In this document: positions 1-12,011 of the stretch, one piece after another
Layout of the letters: every line of letters begins with the position of its first letter
Position numbering within the stretch: the stretch's first letter is position 1
Assembly (NCBI GenBank): GCA_947359465.1
Contig: CANAIC010000119.1
Location: forward strand, 1 to 64,000
Direction: 5' to 3'
Source: Metellina segmentata
Taxonomy: Eukaryota > Arthropoda > Arachnida > Araneae > Tetragnathidae
Length of the DNA stretch: 64,000 nt
Notes under the pieces: model-generated
What the model saw: only the letters and a program-made list of their open reading frames with translations
Database searches by the model: none
Told to the model about the DNA's origin: nothing
Position numbers and translations under genes: made by a program

Positions 1-1
1 G

Positions 2-751
2 ATAACTTGGAAATTCATTCCTCCATCTGCACCATGGTGGGGTGGATGGTGGAAGAGATTAAATGGTATGGTCAAACAAGTTTTACGCAGAATATTAGGG
101 CAGGCTTTGTTAAATTACGAAGAACTAAACACAGTGTTGTGCGATACTGAAAGCCTAATTAACTCTCGGCCCTTAACTTACTTATCTGAAGATATAAACG
201 ATTTGATTGCTTTAACGCCTTCTATGTTTCTGCAGGAAACAATAGAAAGTGGCGTACCCGATATTGATAGTGTAGATGTCACCTATATGCGTAAAAGATA
301 CCGTTATGTACAAAAAGTACGTGAAGATGAACGAAAAAGGTTTCGACTAGAATATCTTGGACATTTAAAACATAACGGAAAAACTTCGGAAACCTCGAAA
401 CTTATCTCTGTTGGTGACATAGTGCTCATTAGTTCAGACAATCTGAAACGTTTACAATGGCCGATAGGACGGGTTGTGCAAGTCCTTCCTGGAAGAGATG
501 GAATCGTCAGAGTTGTGAAACTAAAAACCAAATCCGGAACTATCATACGTCCTGTTCAACGTCTTTATTCCTTGGAATTATCAGATGAGACATCAGGTCC
601 TTTCTTCAGGAGTAAAGTTCCGAGAAATACACAGCATCCAGATGCCACCGATATTGATGGTAAAGCTGTCAAAGAACATCAGGAGTCACCCAAAGCGACT
701 GTCACTCGGAGAGGGAGAGCAGTGAAACCTGTCCAAAGACTCGACTTGTGA
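2..751 (+). mobile_element. BEL/Pao retrotransposon, C-terminal end of pol (integrase and DUF5641), partial
   Basis: The frame is open from the left edge, so the protein start lies outside the window. The first residues read ITWKFIPPSAPWWGGWWKRL, the typical end of a Pao integrase core. SLINSRPLTYLSEDINDL follows, then a C-terminal DUF5641-type domain ending in RPVQRLYSLE. Such an integrase inserts retrotransposon cDNA into the host genome. The frame is uninterrupted to a TGA at 749-751, so this end of the element is not decayed. BEL/Pao elements are found in animals and are common in arthropods, so this points to animal nuclear DNA. Identification rests on motif recall, but the motif set is distinctive. 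Confidence 0.85.
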
Positions 752-790
752 GGAACGACAAATGGTTGAGTTCTTCCAGGTTACGAACTC

Positions 791-935
791 AAGGTGGGAG
801 GATGTCGCAACCTTTGGAGCCTTCTCCGTGTTGATCCTTGCCGTCGCTAGTGATCTGATGTTTTGTCTTCGGCATAAGTACTCAGAGCGCGTGGAGATAT
901 TCACGAACTGAAACTTTAAGCAGACGCTCGTGTGA
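791..935 (+). mobile_element. Probable polypurine tract and truncated 3' LTR of the BEL/Pao element
   Basis: A purine run (AAGGTGGGAGGA, 791-802) sits about 40 bases after the pol stop. It is followed by TGTCGCAACC from 803, which fits a primer for plus-strand synthesis and an LTR start. The LTR would run at most to about 935, where sequence shared with the giant inverted repeat begins, so it is probably truncated there. No second LTR is visible in the window. Confidence 0.5.
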
Positions 936-1012
936 TACAGTCGGTCGAAAAAATAGATGAGCACCGTAACCCCATGAAAAAAATTTCCTAAATTGAAAAC
1001 GACCCATTTTGA

Positions 1013-1420
1013 ATTAAACGTGCATTTTATATTTTTTTTTATTTCCAAGATTGGGTTTGTAAATGAATTAAACGTGCCTTTTATATTTTTTTTTATTTTC
1101 AAGATTGGATTTGTAAATGAATTAAACGTGCCTTTTATATTTTTTATTTCCAAGATTGGATTTGAAAATGAATTAAACGTGCCTTTTATATTTTTTATTT
1201 CCAAGATTGGATTTGAAAATGAATTAAACGTGCCTTTTATATTTTTCAAGATTGGGTTTGAACATTTATTGGCAAAAGCGATGTGATTGCGCGTGCCTTT
1301 TATTATTTTCCAAGATTGAGTATTTATCGGCAAAAGCGATGTGAATTACGACTGCCTTTTATTATTTTTAATTTCCAAGATTGGGTTTGAACATTTATCA
1401 ACAAGATGGCAACACCCGAG
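1013..1420. repeat. Minisatellite with AACGTGCCTTTTAT core, about 50-bp units
   Basis: About six or seven head-to-tail units contain AACGTGCCTTTTAT, then a T-rich stretch, then CCAAGATTGG and a variant of TTTGAAAATGAATTA. The long frames on both strands here come from a unit that is not a multiple of stops, so I do not read them as genes. The mirror array lies at 23870-24345. Confidence 0.8.
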
Positions 1421-1754
1421 TGTTGTTTTTTTTTTCTTCTCTCGCCAATCAATTGAACGTGCACCCCAATTGTTTTATTTACTCCCCCCCAAGTTTTTTT
1501 TAAAAGTGAGACCCATACCAGAAGATTTGCCTTCCACAAAATAAAATTATTTATACCGCATCATGCAAAGTCATCACATAAAAAAATATATATTTATACC
1601 GTGTACCTCTTCCAGGAGTCTCGCATCATTCAACAAAAAACTTGTGTGCCTCGCTCAATAAACAATATGTGTATACATTAAAATGCTTAGTGTGTCAATC
1701 AGAAAAAAAAATTTCACCTGAAACTTTTTTTTTTAATAGGGTTTGAAATGAAAC

Positions 1755-2260
1755 ACATATCATAAATAAAAAATATATATTTATTCATTTTGAAAACATG
1801 TGAATATAAATACAATCTTCATCCCTGCCCATTCGATTAGCAATGAGATCTATTTGATACACATGTTAAATCTGTTGTGGATTTCATGTTTCCTGAAAAG
1901 GGCATAATTATTTGATACACATGTTAAATCTGTTGTGGATTTCATGTTTCCCACCAATCCAGGTGTCCTGAAAAGGGTATAATTATTTGATACACACGTT
2001 ATTGATACACACGTTAAAATAAAATAATCATAAATAAAAAAAACATTTATTCATTTTGAAAACATGTGAATATAAATACAATCTTCATCCCAGTCCATTC
2101 AATTAGCAATGTGATCCATGATTTTGATTTCTGAGAGAACGTTGCATTCTTAATTTCTTTACACAAATGTTTTCAGTTTATGATTTTGATTTCTGAGAGA
2201 ACGTTGCATTCTTAATTCTTTACACAACCTTATACCCCTTTTCTTAGAGGTATTTCGTAG
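1755..2260. repeat. Dispersed repeat family (TTGATACACATGTTAAATCTG and TTCTGAGAGAACG modules)
   Basis: Modules containing TTATTTGATACACATGTTA followed by TCTGTTGTGGATTTCATGTT recur at about 1855-2000 and again, inverted, at 21190-21420 and 23240-23390. A second module, GATTTCTGAGAGAACGTTGC, occurs twice at 2115-2215 and again at 20990-21090, 23035-23080 and 26640-26840. The same AAATCTGTTG core appears in minisatellites elsewhere in the window. No coding potential is seen. Confidence 0.65.
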
Positions 2261-2292
2261 AGTAATTTCAGAATTTCAACCTAAGGGGTCAA

Positions 2293-2295
2293 AGG

Positions 2296-2330
<35 letters not shown>

Positions 2331-2335
2331 TATAA
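2293..2335. repeat. TA microsatellite directly upstream of a truncated zinc-finger gene start
   Basis: An almost pure TA run precedes the ATG at 2355. The same arrangement (TA run, then ATG of the same gene family) is seen on the minus strand at 20850-20910 and 26510-26566, so the TA run belongs to the 5' region of that gene family. Confidence 0.8.
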
Positions 2336-2354
2336 TATATATACAGATATAGAT

Positions 2355-2456
2355 ATGTCTTTGAACCAGTATTACCATTTGATCCAAGACACTAAAACTG
2401 CAGTGTCATGCATTCATTGCAGTGAAGAGATTGTCCCGAAATTAATGATCCGGCAT
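2355..2456 (+). pseudogene. 5' fragment of the zinc-finger/coiled-coil gene (family Z)
   Basis: About 34 codons beginning at ATG 2355 encode a relative of the N-terminus of the intact gene at 24577-26505, including AVSCIHCSEEIVPKLMI. The similarity stops abruptly at GATCCG, where the dispersed GCATAATTATTTGATACAC repeat begins. Identical truncated copies occur on the minus strand near 20750-20851 and 22920-23028, so the truncation predates the duplications. Confidence 0.75.
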
Positions 2457-2668
2457 AATTATTTGATACACACGTTACTGTACCTGTGTAACAAAACAAT
2501 GGTAATGATTTCCAACTCATCCTGAAAGCACACTCGTACAAGAGGGGCCAGAGCACACTCTGATTCGAGTGACCATCAGGATTTTTTGAGAGGAAAAAAT
2601 CACTCAAATGATGTGAAAACATTTTACACTGAACATACCTGTAGATCAACACACGAAATTTTCATTTG

Positions 2669-2673
<5 letters not shown>

Positions 2674-2733
<60 letters not shown>
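2674..2733. repeat. TA microsatellite
   Basis: A pure TA run of about 60 bases. The mirror copy in the right arm is at about 20450-20534 and is longer, which is one of the few visible differences between the arms. Confidence 0.9.
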
Positions 2734-2737
<4 letters not shown>

Positions 2738-3364
2738 GATACATTCGATTTATAAAATCAACCAGATATATTTTACATTGAAATGCAACAATTGTATAAA
2801 ATCAGTTGACAGTATTCATGTCTCGCTCAATAAACATTCCTTGAAATGTGTCGGTTGTTTTTGTTTTTTTCAAAAGCTGGAGGAAAAGAATCTTTGGGAT
2901 ATGAATCAGGATGATGGAAATGAATTTTAACAAAATACATATTACACACTTGACAGGTCAGGGGGGAATTTGTAAATTGACACACTCTCAGCAAATATGA
3001 ATTATTGTTTACACATGAAAAAAAAACACACACCTCCCAAAAAAATAAAAATCAATTGAAATATAAAATGTCAGTAGTCATGTTTGTCTCTCACACACAA
3101 TAACAATCCCACTGCAGAATTATTGTGACATGATCCTTATTCTAATATGATACGAATCAGGATGATTGTTAACGTGGAAATGAATTTTTTTACAAATACA
3201 TATCACATACAGGTCAGGAGGATACGAAATTTGTAAAATTAACACACGAATCACTCTGAGCAAATATGAATTCAATCCAACTTTGGCATACCTCCTCCCC
3301 CCAAAAAAAAAATCATCAATTGAAATATAAAATGAGTAATGTATGTTAAATGTTATGTAAGTGT

Positions 3365-4060
3365 ATGTTAAATCTGGTAACAACAGATTTAACATACACC
3401 AGCCTATTGAAAATGGATTCATTTTTTTTTTAAATTTTATCTTGTAGACAATTTATTGATTTGAGTTTAAAATATTTCTTGTTGATAGAATTAATTTATT
3501 GCTAATTGTTTTGATTTATTTCTTGTTGATAGAATTAATTTAAAATGTTGTCCTCGCATCTACCCCCCCCTTTAGTCTGGTAACAACAGATTTAACATAC
3601 ACCAGCCTATTGAAAATGAATTCATTTTTTTTTAAATTTTATCTTGTATAGACAATTTATTGATTTGAGTTTAAAATATTTCTTGTTGATAGAATTAATT
3701 TATTGTTGATAGAATTAATTTAAAATATTTATTTCTTGTTGATAGAATTATTTTAAAATGTTGTCCTCGCATCTACCCCCCCTTTAGTCTGGTAACAACA
3801 GATTTAACATACACAAGCCTATTGAAAATGAATTCATTTTTTTTTAAATTTTATCTTGTATAGACAATTTATTGATTTGAGTTTAAAATATTTCTTGTTG
3901 ATAGAATTAATTTATTGTTGATAGAATTAATTTAAAATATTTATTTCTTGTTGATATAATTATTTTAAAATGTTGTCCTCGCATCTACCCCCCTTTAGTC
4001 TGGTAACAACAGATTTAACATACACCAGCCTATAGAAAATGTGTTCATTTTGTAGTAAAG
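3365..4060. repeat. Tandem array of about 211-bp units
   Basis: Units begin at about 3370, 3575, 3786 and 3997 with GTCTGGTAACAACAGATTTA, then continue through an AATTCATTTTTTTTTAAATT stretch and several GTTGATAGAATTAATTT modules. Each unit ends in TGTTGTCCTCGCATCTACCC. The unit carries the AACAGATTTAAC core found in the other repeats. The mirror array is at about 19140-19830. Confidence 0.75.
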
Positions 4061-4470
4061 TTCAGGGATTATTATTATGCTTTTTTATTTTATTTCAGGC
4101 AATTTATTGATTTGAGTTTAAAATATTTATTGTTTTGATTTAATTCTGCGTTAATAATTATTTCTTGAATTAATTAAAATCACGATCACATAATTTAAAT
4201 CAAATTAATGCATTTAAAATAAATGACAAACGTAGAAATTCACTAAAAAAATCGAAAATTCACTAAAAAAAATCGAAAATTCACTAAAAAAAAATTGAAA
4301 ATGAATGAAAAAAATACAGTGGATTTATTAAAATAATTGGGATTTTTTTAGTAAATTTGCAAGATTATTTAAAAAATTTCTTCAGCTGGATTCGATCTGA
4401 CGCTGCCGCGAAAACGCACTACGCCAAAAGTGCCACGCCCCCTTCGAAATCGCTAAAATCGCATGTTTTA

Positions 4471-4813
4471 GGAGTCATTTTTGATGAAATTAGACCTTTT
4501 AACCAGTCTAAAACTAAAAACTAACACTTGTAAACGATAGATGGACTTGAAATTGATCTGAAACAACACTTTTATAAGGGTTTTATGCTCTAATTTATGC
4601 ATAAACAATCATTTTCGAAAAAATTTTCGGAAACCGATTCTGAAAATTTTTTCGAAACCGATTCTGAAAAATGTTTTAGAAATAATTCCTTATACATAAA
4701 TTAGAGCATAAAAGTGTTGTGTCAGATCAATTTCAAGTCCATCTATCGTTTACAAGTGTTAGTTTTTAGTTTTAGAATGGTTAAAAGGTCTAATTTCATC
4801 AAAATGACGCTCC
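4471..4813. mobile_element. Foldback (MITE-like) element
   Basis: Two inverted arms of about 150 bases begin and end with GATGAAATTAGACCTTTTAA and its complement. They contain complementary stretches such as CTAACACTTGTAAACGATAG. The centre is an A/T-rich linker with repeated AAACCGATTCTGAAAA. Such a structure fits a non-autonomous foldback element. No transposase is encoded and no target duplication could be assigned. Confidence 0.65.
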
Positions 4814-4870
4814 GAAATGTGTCATTTTACACCATTTTACGCCAATTGCAATAGTAGGGAACATACGCAT

Positions 4871-4962
4871 CGGATTTCACCGCAGCGAGAGTATTTCTAG
4901 CTTGCCGTGCATGGACGGTTATGCACGGCAAGCTAGAAATACTCTTGCTGCGGTGAAATCCG
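4871..4962. repeat. Near-perfect 92-bp hairpin
   Basis: Arms of 42 bases (from CGGATTTCACCGCAGC to its complement) flank an 8-base loop, with one mismatch seen. It lies 60 bases after the foldback element and may be its terminal hairpin. The mirror copy is 18231-18322. Confidence 0.85.
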
Positions 4963-6620
4963 CATGCAAATGATGGATTGCATGCGGTTTTATCGAAAAT
5001 GATGTTGGTCTTTAAATCCCGAACGTATTTTAATTATGTATTCAATATTTAAAACAAATTATACACAGTATACAAAACCTAGACACTGGAACTTATTTTG
5101 AGACGTCAACAGATTTAACGTGCATGCAAAACCTAGACACTGGAAATTATTTTTTGTTACAACAGATTTAACGTGCGCAAGATTTTTAAAAACGCAAAAT
5201 CCTGACAGCATGCAATTTTTTTTTCGAAAGAAAGATCTGAGGAAGCAAACAATGTCTGATTTGTTTTATATTCGATTGGGTGAGAATATCTCTTAAAAGG
5301 TTTTAATGAAATCGTCAACGTACACGCAATTTGAGAAACCTGTCCAGGCTACAACAGATTTAACGTGCGCCCAATTTTTAGAAACACAAAATCCTGACAG
5401 GATTTGAAAGCTATGATATCCTCAATGGATTTAACGTGCTTCCTGTTTATTTAAATTCAAACGCTCTGTCTTTTTTTTTTTACAAGATTTGCTTTTACTA
5501 ATTCTTTTTGTCTTGGTTTCGAACTTTATTTGCCACGAGCGTCCCTTTTTCGCATGGGCTGTCACATGAGTCTATAGTCCCTTGTGAGGGGCATGTGATA
5601 GTTTTCTTACTATCTCTCCTTAATGGTGAGAGCTAAAGGGGAATTAACTCTACTATGACTATTTAAAGTTCGAGGAGCAGATCTATGTTGGTTCGAAACA
5701 AATACGTTTATTTGTTATTCTGGATTAAATACAATAAATATATACATTTTAGTAACAATGATGATAAAAGTAATAAACGATACCCATGGATGCATCCGTT
5801 ACCTAAAGGAAATAATGGGAGAGAAGACGTTAGTAACTAGAGTTTAAATTGTTAATAAAATCAGGGCTCGATGCCATGGCGGCAAAATCGGGGCCCTGGA
5901 GAAACGCTAGCTTTCTCGAGAGAGAGAAAGCCTCGCAAAGACGTTCTTTAGAATACAAGAATGCCCTTTTTTGGACTGGAGGTTATCCCCTCCCAAACAG
6001 GTTGCTATTCCGCGCACTTAGCGCCAAGCGCATTACCAGGGCAAGTATGTATTGCCCTCTTTGGGATTGAGTCTTACAATATACATATGCCAGTGATAAA
6101 TATGGAGTAATTTTTTTTTAATGTTTTGGAAGTATAGCTTTTGTTCATTTTTTGGTGAAAATAAGATAATGGACTTCAAAACACCATTTTGAGAATTCCA
6201 GTGCTTAATGTCAAGAAACATCAGTTTCCCCCAACCTGTGTACTCTTAAAGAGAGGGGTGAATGTTCAGCTATCAACAGGAGACGCTCGCTCTTATCTCA
6301 CCCAGTTTCACACAAAGACCCGTGACCACCCCTCTACTCGAACCCTGTGGTAAATTTTCTTACCTCCCCCTAGAGGAACGCGCGTTCTGAAAGAGCCCAC
6401 GAATGAAGTTGTTTTCAAAATACGAGCCCATGCGAAAAGGTTAAATGCTGCACGTCCAAAAAATGCAACAAGATTGGCGTGAGAGAAGCACAACAATTCA
6501 ATTAACCACAAACAGGTGAATACAAATATTTTTTTTTTACCCAATGTGTATTTAAAAAAAATAATAATAATTAGCATCCTGGTGTAGCTTTGGGATTCTG
6601 AGGGTCCGATTCACAGCAAC
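4963..6620. other. Repeat-rich stretch with no recognisable gene
   Basis: It contains several copies of AACAGATTTAACGTGC (near 5109, 5161 and 5351). The short frame at 5849-6070 shows no recognisable domain. Nothing here supports a functional gene. Confidence 0.5.
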
Positions 6621-6624
6621 ACTC

Positions 6625-6945
6625 GCGCGTTAAATCTGTTGTTGTAGGGCAGGATGTCAAGTTTCCCAAATCTCTGGTGCACGTTCAATCTGTTGTAGGG
6701 TCATGTTTCTCAAATCTCTGGTGCACGTTCAATCTGTTGTAGGGTCATGTTTCTCAAATCTCTGGTGCACGTTCAATCTGTTGTAGGGTCATGTTTCTCA
6801 AATCTCTGGTGCACGTTCAATCTGTTGTAGGGTCATGTTTCTCAAATCTCTGGTCCATGTTCAATCTGTTGTAGGGTCATGTTTCTCAAATCTCTGGTCC
6901 ATGTTCAATCTGTTGTAGGGTCATGTTTCTCAAATCTCTGGTCGG
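6625..6945. repeat. 44-bp minisatellite (GTGCACGTTCAATCTGTTG core)
   Basis: Seven or so units read GTGCACGTTCAATCTGTTG, then TAGGGTCATGTTTCTCAAATC and TCTG. Units are directly adjacent with no unique spacers, so this is a minisatellite and not a CRISPR array. The complementary unit recurs at 9883-10060, 13135-13315 and 16246-16560. Confidence 0.85.
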
Positions 6946-7779
6946 TGCGTCTTTCTCGACAGCTTTAGCGTGCACCATTGTTTTTTTCTACCCGTGAGAA
7001 AAAGTCCAACCATATGAAATGGCGTTGTATTGAAAACGGAACCCTAAAAAGTTTTTTTACCTAATCAGAAACTAGGTCAAGTCAATATTTTTTTTTTTGC
7101 TAAAATCACATCTGCTATGGCAAAAGTTGTGAAAGAACAATTCGGAAATGACTGGGTGAGAAACATTCAATAGTTTCCAAAATAATGTATTATTTCCTTT
7201 AATATAACAAGATTTTAATTTTCAAACCTATGTATTTCTTGAATTAAAATTTATCGATTTAAAATGTTGTTCTCCCATCTGCCCCTTTAGTCTGGTAGCA
7301 ACAGATTTAACATACACTAGCCTATAGAAAATGGATTCATCTTGTAGTAAAATTCAGGGATTATTATTATTTAAGGCAATTTATTGATTAAAATATTTAT
7401 TGTTTCCCTCTGAATGCCAAACCGCCCGAGACGGCTTTACATCCAGACGACCGCTGTCCGCCCGAACCGGCCTTAAACTAATCAGCGTATCTTCCCCTCT
7501 ACCGGTGAGGAAAGGGTCTCGAAGATCGACCTGTCAGCTTAAGCGATCATCAGGTGTCAGGGGTCCTTTTCTAACTACACATAATAGCTTCTTCACTCTG
7601 TCTGCGGATCGGATAAACTTTTGTGAGATATTTTGCTTTTAAAATGCCTGGGTAACGAAACACTCGGAAATACGAGGGTGAGTAAAAAATAGATTTTTTA
7701 CGAATAAAGCACTATTTTCATATATCGGACAGGGAATCCGAACTTAAGAAGGAAAGTGAAAATTTCAATTTCTTACAAA

Positions 7780-8840
7780 AAGTAGAACCATTACAAACAT
7801 ATTTGCGCAAAAATTTTTCCGAGCATTTTAAGCCGTACGCTCAGTTATCAGTTGACGAAGCACTCGTTAAATTTAAAGGACGTTTGGGCATTATACAATA
7901 TATGCCCTTAAAACCCGCCAAACGAGGCATCAAAATTTGGATGCTGTGTACACCTTACTTAGGATACACACTGAAATGTACTGTGGGAAAAAAGACAACA
8001 CCCCGGGATCAACAAATTGATTGGGATATGATGTTATGATGCATCTAGTAAAAGACATAACCCATAAAAGCCACACAATATACTTTGATTGCTTTTTCAG
8101 TAGCGTCATACTGATGAAAGATCTGCTAAAAATAGGAATATATTCTTGTGGAACTGTGATGGAAAACCGAAAAATTTGCCCAAAGAATTTAAAGTTATAG
8201 GTTCCTCATGAAATCAAATGTTTTCAGTGCATAAACTCTCCGAGCATTCTATGTACAACTTGAGTAGACAAAAAAACAGATACATCTTTTATCTACAAAT
8301 GTTAAAAATGAGAGTTGTTTGGTTACCAGAAGGAAAGGATCAGAAAAAAAATTTAGTGCAGTCCCCCGTAGCTTTCGCGGATTATAATAAACATATGTGA
8401 GGAGTTGATTTGACTGACCAACAAAGAAAATATTTTTCAGTAGTTAGGAAATCATCTAAATGGTGGTGGTATGTGCTTTTTCCTTTCTACTTGACACTGC
8501 CATTAGCAATGCCTACATTTTGCACAAAACAACCAACTCTCCACCGATAAAAGCGATCATTTCAACTCTATGATTTCAAGTTAGAACCGATTGACGAGCT
8601 GGCAAAAGAAATATTTCAGAATTTTTCACTACTCCTATTCACGCTCACAAGAAAAGAAAAATCGATGGACGCAGAAGGACTCGAGTCCTTTGTCGTAAGC
8701 TTGGACTTAAAAACTATAAGCGGACGTTCCATTGAAAGCTCCTTTGAGTGTCATACTTGCAAAATGTGCTTGTGTCAGAATTGTTTTAAAGATGATTAGG
8801 GTTTTAATGCTGACGAAATTGCTCTATTCAAGAATATTCC
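7780..8840 (+). pseudogene. piggyBac transposase, decayed (left-arm copy)
   Basis: Successive frames match a piggyBac-type DDE transposase: LSVDEALVKFKGRLGIIQYM with MPLKPAKRGIKIWMLC (7803-8039), a middle piece with SHTIYFDCFFSS, VVWLPEGKDQKK, and GVDLTDQQRKYFSVVRKSS followed by KWWWYVLFPFYL near 8400-8500. A cysteine-rich end corresponding to ECHTCKMCLCQNC appears near 8745. Stops and frame changes separate the pieces, so it cannot make an enzyme. The terminal inverted repeats could not be identified with confidence. An identical copy lies in the right arm, so the decay predates the arm duplication. Confidence 0.85.
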
Positions 8841-8844
8841 AGAA

Positions 8845-9880
8845 TTTCAGTAACTTTATTTTTTAAATCTCTCTCTCGATACTGTTAACAGATATACTTC
8901 AAATTCATCATAAGTAAAAAAGTGTTTATTTAGAGCAAATTTTATGTTTGATCTTGATTTGCTGTGAAAGAAATTTTCTACAAAAAAATTATCATTAGTA
9001 CTGGAGAAATATATATTTATGGTAATTATTGTGAGAATATAATGCAAGTATATATTCTGTAAAAACCCGAACTAATCCAGATTTTAAAATATTTCTTAAG
9101 GAAAACAGAATATAAATTAATTAGCTACAATTTTGTATTTATTATTGACAAACAAATCTATTCAATATTAAGGTGATAGAAATGTTTTTATTTGATACTT
9201 TTCTACTTCAACCTGTGAATGTATGTTATAATAGATTTTTAAATGAATAATTTAATATTTTTGACACGTTCCCGGAACCTTAGCTTAAGAGTACCCATCT
9301 CCTAAATTAGGCTGAGTTCTCGATACGTGACAAACCTTTACTTCTTCTAAACACACGGTGAGCATACAAATCTTAAATACATGGTTTTGCTATGAATCCC
9401 ATTTTTGAAGGTTTTCGATTTTTGTGGATGCATAAGGGGACAATGCATCTTAGAAATGCTATTCATTTGGATAAATCATATAATAGTTTCATGTGTTATT
9501 TGCTACATTACATCATCAATGGATGAAAAAAAACATGAGCTTTGCATATTTTCTGTTTGCACGATAAATGTTCTGGGGCAAAATGTCTAAAATATTTTTC
9601 TTTCTTCATGCTTATAAGGTTTATATTTTGTTTACATATTGTTTTTTTTTATTTGGTCATGCATGCAGCTCATTCTGTTCGTAACCTCATGCCATAAAAT
9701 CCAAATAACCAACTCTAGATTACAGTTAAAGACAAATTGAAAATGAAAACTTTTGATCGATCAGATGTATCAAAAATAATTCTATAATTCTTGCTCTAAA
9801 AGCAAATATACCCTTAAAAAGAATTCGATAATTCATGCTATAATTTTAATAATTATTTCTTGAATTAATTTAAATCATGA
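8845..9880. other. AT-rich stretch with no recognisable gene
   Basis: Only short frames (such as 8856-9047 and 9405-9590) without recognisable domains. Mirrored at about 13315-14350. Confidence 0.5.
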
Positions 9881-9882
9881 GA

Positions 9883-10060
9883 GATTTGAGAAACCTCAAC
9901 AGATTGAACGTGCACCAGAGATTTGAGAAACATGACATCCTCAACAGATTGAACGTGTACCAGAGATTTGAGAAACATGACATCCTCAACAGATTGAACG
10001 TGTACCAGAGATTTGAGAAACATGACATCCTCAACAGATTGAACGTGTACCAGAGATTAA
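9883..10060. repeat. 44-bp minisatellite (CAACAGATTGAACGTGTACC units)
   Basis: Four adjacent units of CAACAGATTGAACGTGYACC followed by AGAGATTTGAGAAACATGAC and ATCCT. The long frame through it (9877-10098) is a by-product, because 132 bases cover three units in frame. It is the complement of the array at 6625-6945, with a variant spacer. Confidence 0.85.
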
Positions 10061-10064
10061 AACA

Positions 10065-11180
10065 CGTTAGTCTAAATCGTATTCTTCAAATGGAATAAAA
10101 CATTTTTTTTGTTGAGACATTTGGGCAATATCACTTTCATCTTTTGCCTTAATCACTACATCTTTTTTCCATGATATTTTGTCGTTGTTTATCATCAGAG
10201 AGCCAGTCAAAATCATAAAATGGTTTGATGGAGGGTGAAGATTTAGTGGAAGCTTATGGGCCCTCTATCTCCCGGTGCTAAGGAAAAAAAATAACGGTAC
10301 ACAGGATATTTTTATTAGCAGAAATAAAAAAAAATATATGGAATAAATCGGCTTGGAAACTGGAGTGTCAGAGAGAAACTGCAAGAGAAAACATGGACGC
10401 AATAACATTGCACCGAAGAGACATGGCAACAACCACCGGTATTATTTACCACAAGTTTCTTTCACAATGAAAATCATCTTTCTCGAGAAATTAAAAAAAA
10501 AGTTATTGTAGTAAAATAAATTATCTCAACATGTTTAAAAAAGATTAAAAAGTTAAACTTTATCCAATGAAAAACAAGAATAAATTCATTTAAAATTGAA
10601 GAAAAGTACACCCATTTTTGTCTCAAAAAAAAATCTAATTGTTGTTCTCATATCAGCCCCTTTTTATTAACAAGACATAACGCTTTGAACAATACTTTTT
10701 ATTAAAAAAAAATTACTTTATGTTCTTGCATTTACCTTTAGAATTCAAATCGTTCAACGAATAAAATTTCTGGTGGACAAATATTGCCATGTTAATTTAA
10801 AAGCATATAATTTGATTATTACTTTCAAAGAACACTGGTTCTGTGTTCACAATGTGTAAGATATGTTCCAAATACTTTGATGAATTTATTGATTTGACAC
10901 CCTAACACAATTAATAAACCGTACACTTTTATTTATTTTCATAAGCAGATGACTAAATGGTAATAGTCTGTTGGATTTAGTTTTTTTTATAATTTGAGTA
11001 ACAATTCAACAAAACTATGATACCTTTAAGTCAATTGGTGTGGTAATCTTTGTCTTTTAAATTCTCAATGCATTCAGTGAATTTCAACCTGTATCCATTT
11101 GTTTGATTTTATCTTGTAGCAAATTCAGGGATTAGGGTCAGGTGGGGTAAAACAGTTATAAAAAGAGGTGCTTTTTCATT
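10065..11180. other. AT-rich stretch with no recognisable gene
   Basis: Nothing recognisable on either strand. The inner 50 bases of the arm contain GGATTAGGGTCAGGTGGGG. Confidence 0.45.
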
Positions 11181-11189
11181 TACAGAAAC

Positions 11190-11650
11190 TTAACTTGGAG
11201 TAAACATATATCCACCCTTAGAGCCAAGTTCCTTGCGGCAAGAAGTAATGTTTATCCCCTAATTGCAAGGAACTCTGAATTGTCCATAAAAATAAGTTGC
11301 TCATATACACTTCCATGCTTAGATCAGTAATCAGTTATGCTTGTCAGGTCTGTTGATATGCTGCTAAATCCCATATGAGTAAATTAGAGGCTCTTCAAAA
11401 TTCCACCCTGAGAATCATCACTAATAGCCCATGGTTCTACAGAAATGCCAAAATCCGAGAAGAACTCGGAATTCTTGAACTTAAACAGTTCTTTGGCAAA
11501 ATCAGTAAAAAATTCTACAAATCACTCATCCATATTGATAACCCAGCAATAGCGCAGATCCCCAGATATGACCATCGTCAAATATCCAATTCTAAAAGAC
11601 CACGATCAATTCTAAACTATATTCCATGTCTAACGGTAACCGTGCATGGT
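11190..11650 (+). mobile_element. Jockey-type non-LTR retrotransposon, 3' end of reverse transcriptase, in the inverted-repeat loop
   Basis: Translation gives KAKFLAARSNVYPLIARNSE, then SMLRSVISYACQVC, a stop, and SKLEALQNSTLRIITNSPWF. The order is the usual C-terminal part of a Jockey-clade RT (Y-A.VW, LQN..LR.I..PWF), closing with SKRPRSIL. It is truncated and has an in-frame stop. It occupies most of the 829-bp unique loop (11183-12011) between the arms. The rest of the loop (11650-12011) shows nothing recognisable. Confidence 0.75.
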
Positions 11651-12011
11651 AACCAGTCCATTACGTAACCCAATGCCAAACACCCGCCGCCTTGAGGTAA
11701 AATTCTTTTTTTCCGCAAGAAACGTTTTGAAACAAAATCTTCTTTCTGAGAATCGTTACATTCCTTCCACGAAAACCTGTTCCTTCCCGCTAAATGTTTG
11801 GTGCTCTTTTCGAAGAGGCCGGCTTATTTTCCCCCACGGTATGGGGTAAAACAGGTAATTGACAACATGTTTTAAAACAGCATTATAATTACTAATTTGT
11901 ATTATTTTTTGCTAAAATTGTTTCTAAAATGCAGAGAAGAATATTAAGTTACATATTTGATACAATTTTTTTGCAAAAATAACCAATATATTTTTTTTGC
12001 AAATTAGGTAT

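Larger units (their letters stand above)
936..11182 (+). repeat. Giant inverted repeat, left arm
   Basis: This arm is repeated in reverse complement at 12012-24412. The inner boundary is sharp: TTTTTCATTTA ending at 11182 pairs with TAAATGAAAAA starting at 12012. The outer boundary is near 936, where a sequence containing ATAGATGAGCACCGT pairs with the complement at about 24340-24412. Frames compared in the two arms (for example 5849-6070 with 17123-17344, and 7803-8039 with 15154-15390) translate identically, so the arms are nearly identical over most of their length. The right arm is about 2.1 kb longer, mainly through extra repeat copies between 21300 and 23700. Confidence 0.9.

Noticed and set aside
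5849..6070. Possible small gene with a conserved mirror at 17123-17344
   Set aside because: No start-region signals or domain, and identity is explained by the inverted repeat.
6625..6945. Possible CRISPR-like array
   Set aside because: Units are directly adjacent with no unique spacers, and the sequence context is eukaryotic.
7780..8840. A Teratorn-like herpesvirus-piggyBac fusion
   Set aside because: The piggyBac copy is dead, lies in the inverted repeat and not in the viral block, and PIF-2 points to Naldaviricetes, not herpesviruses.
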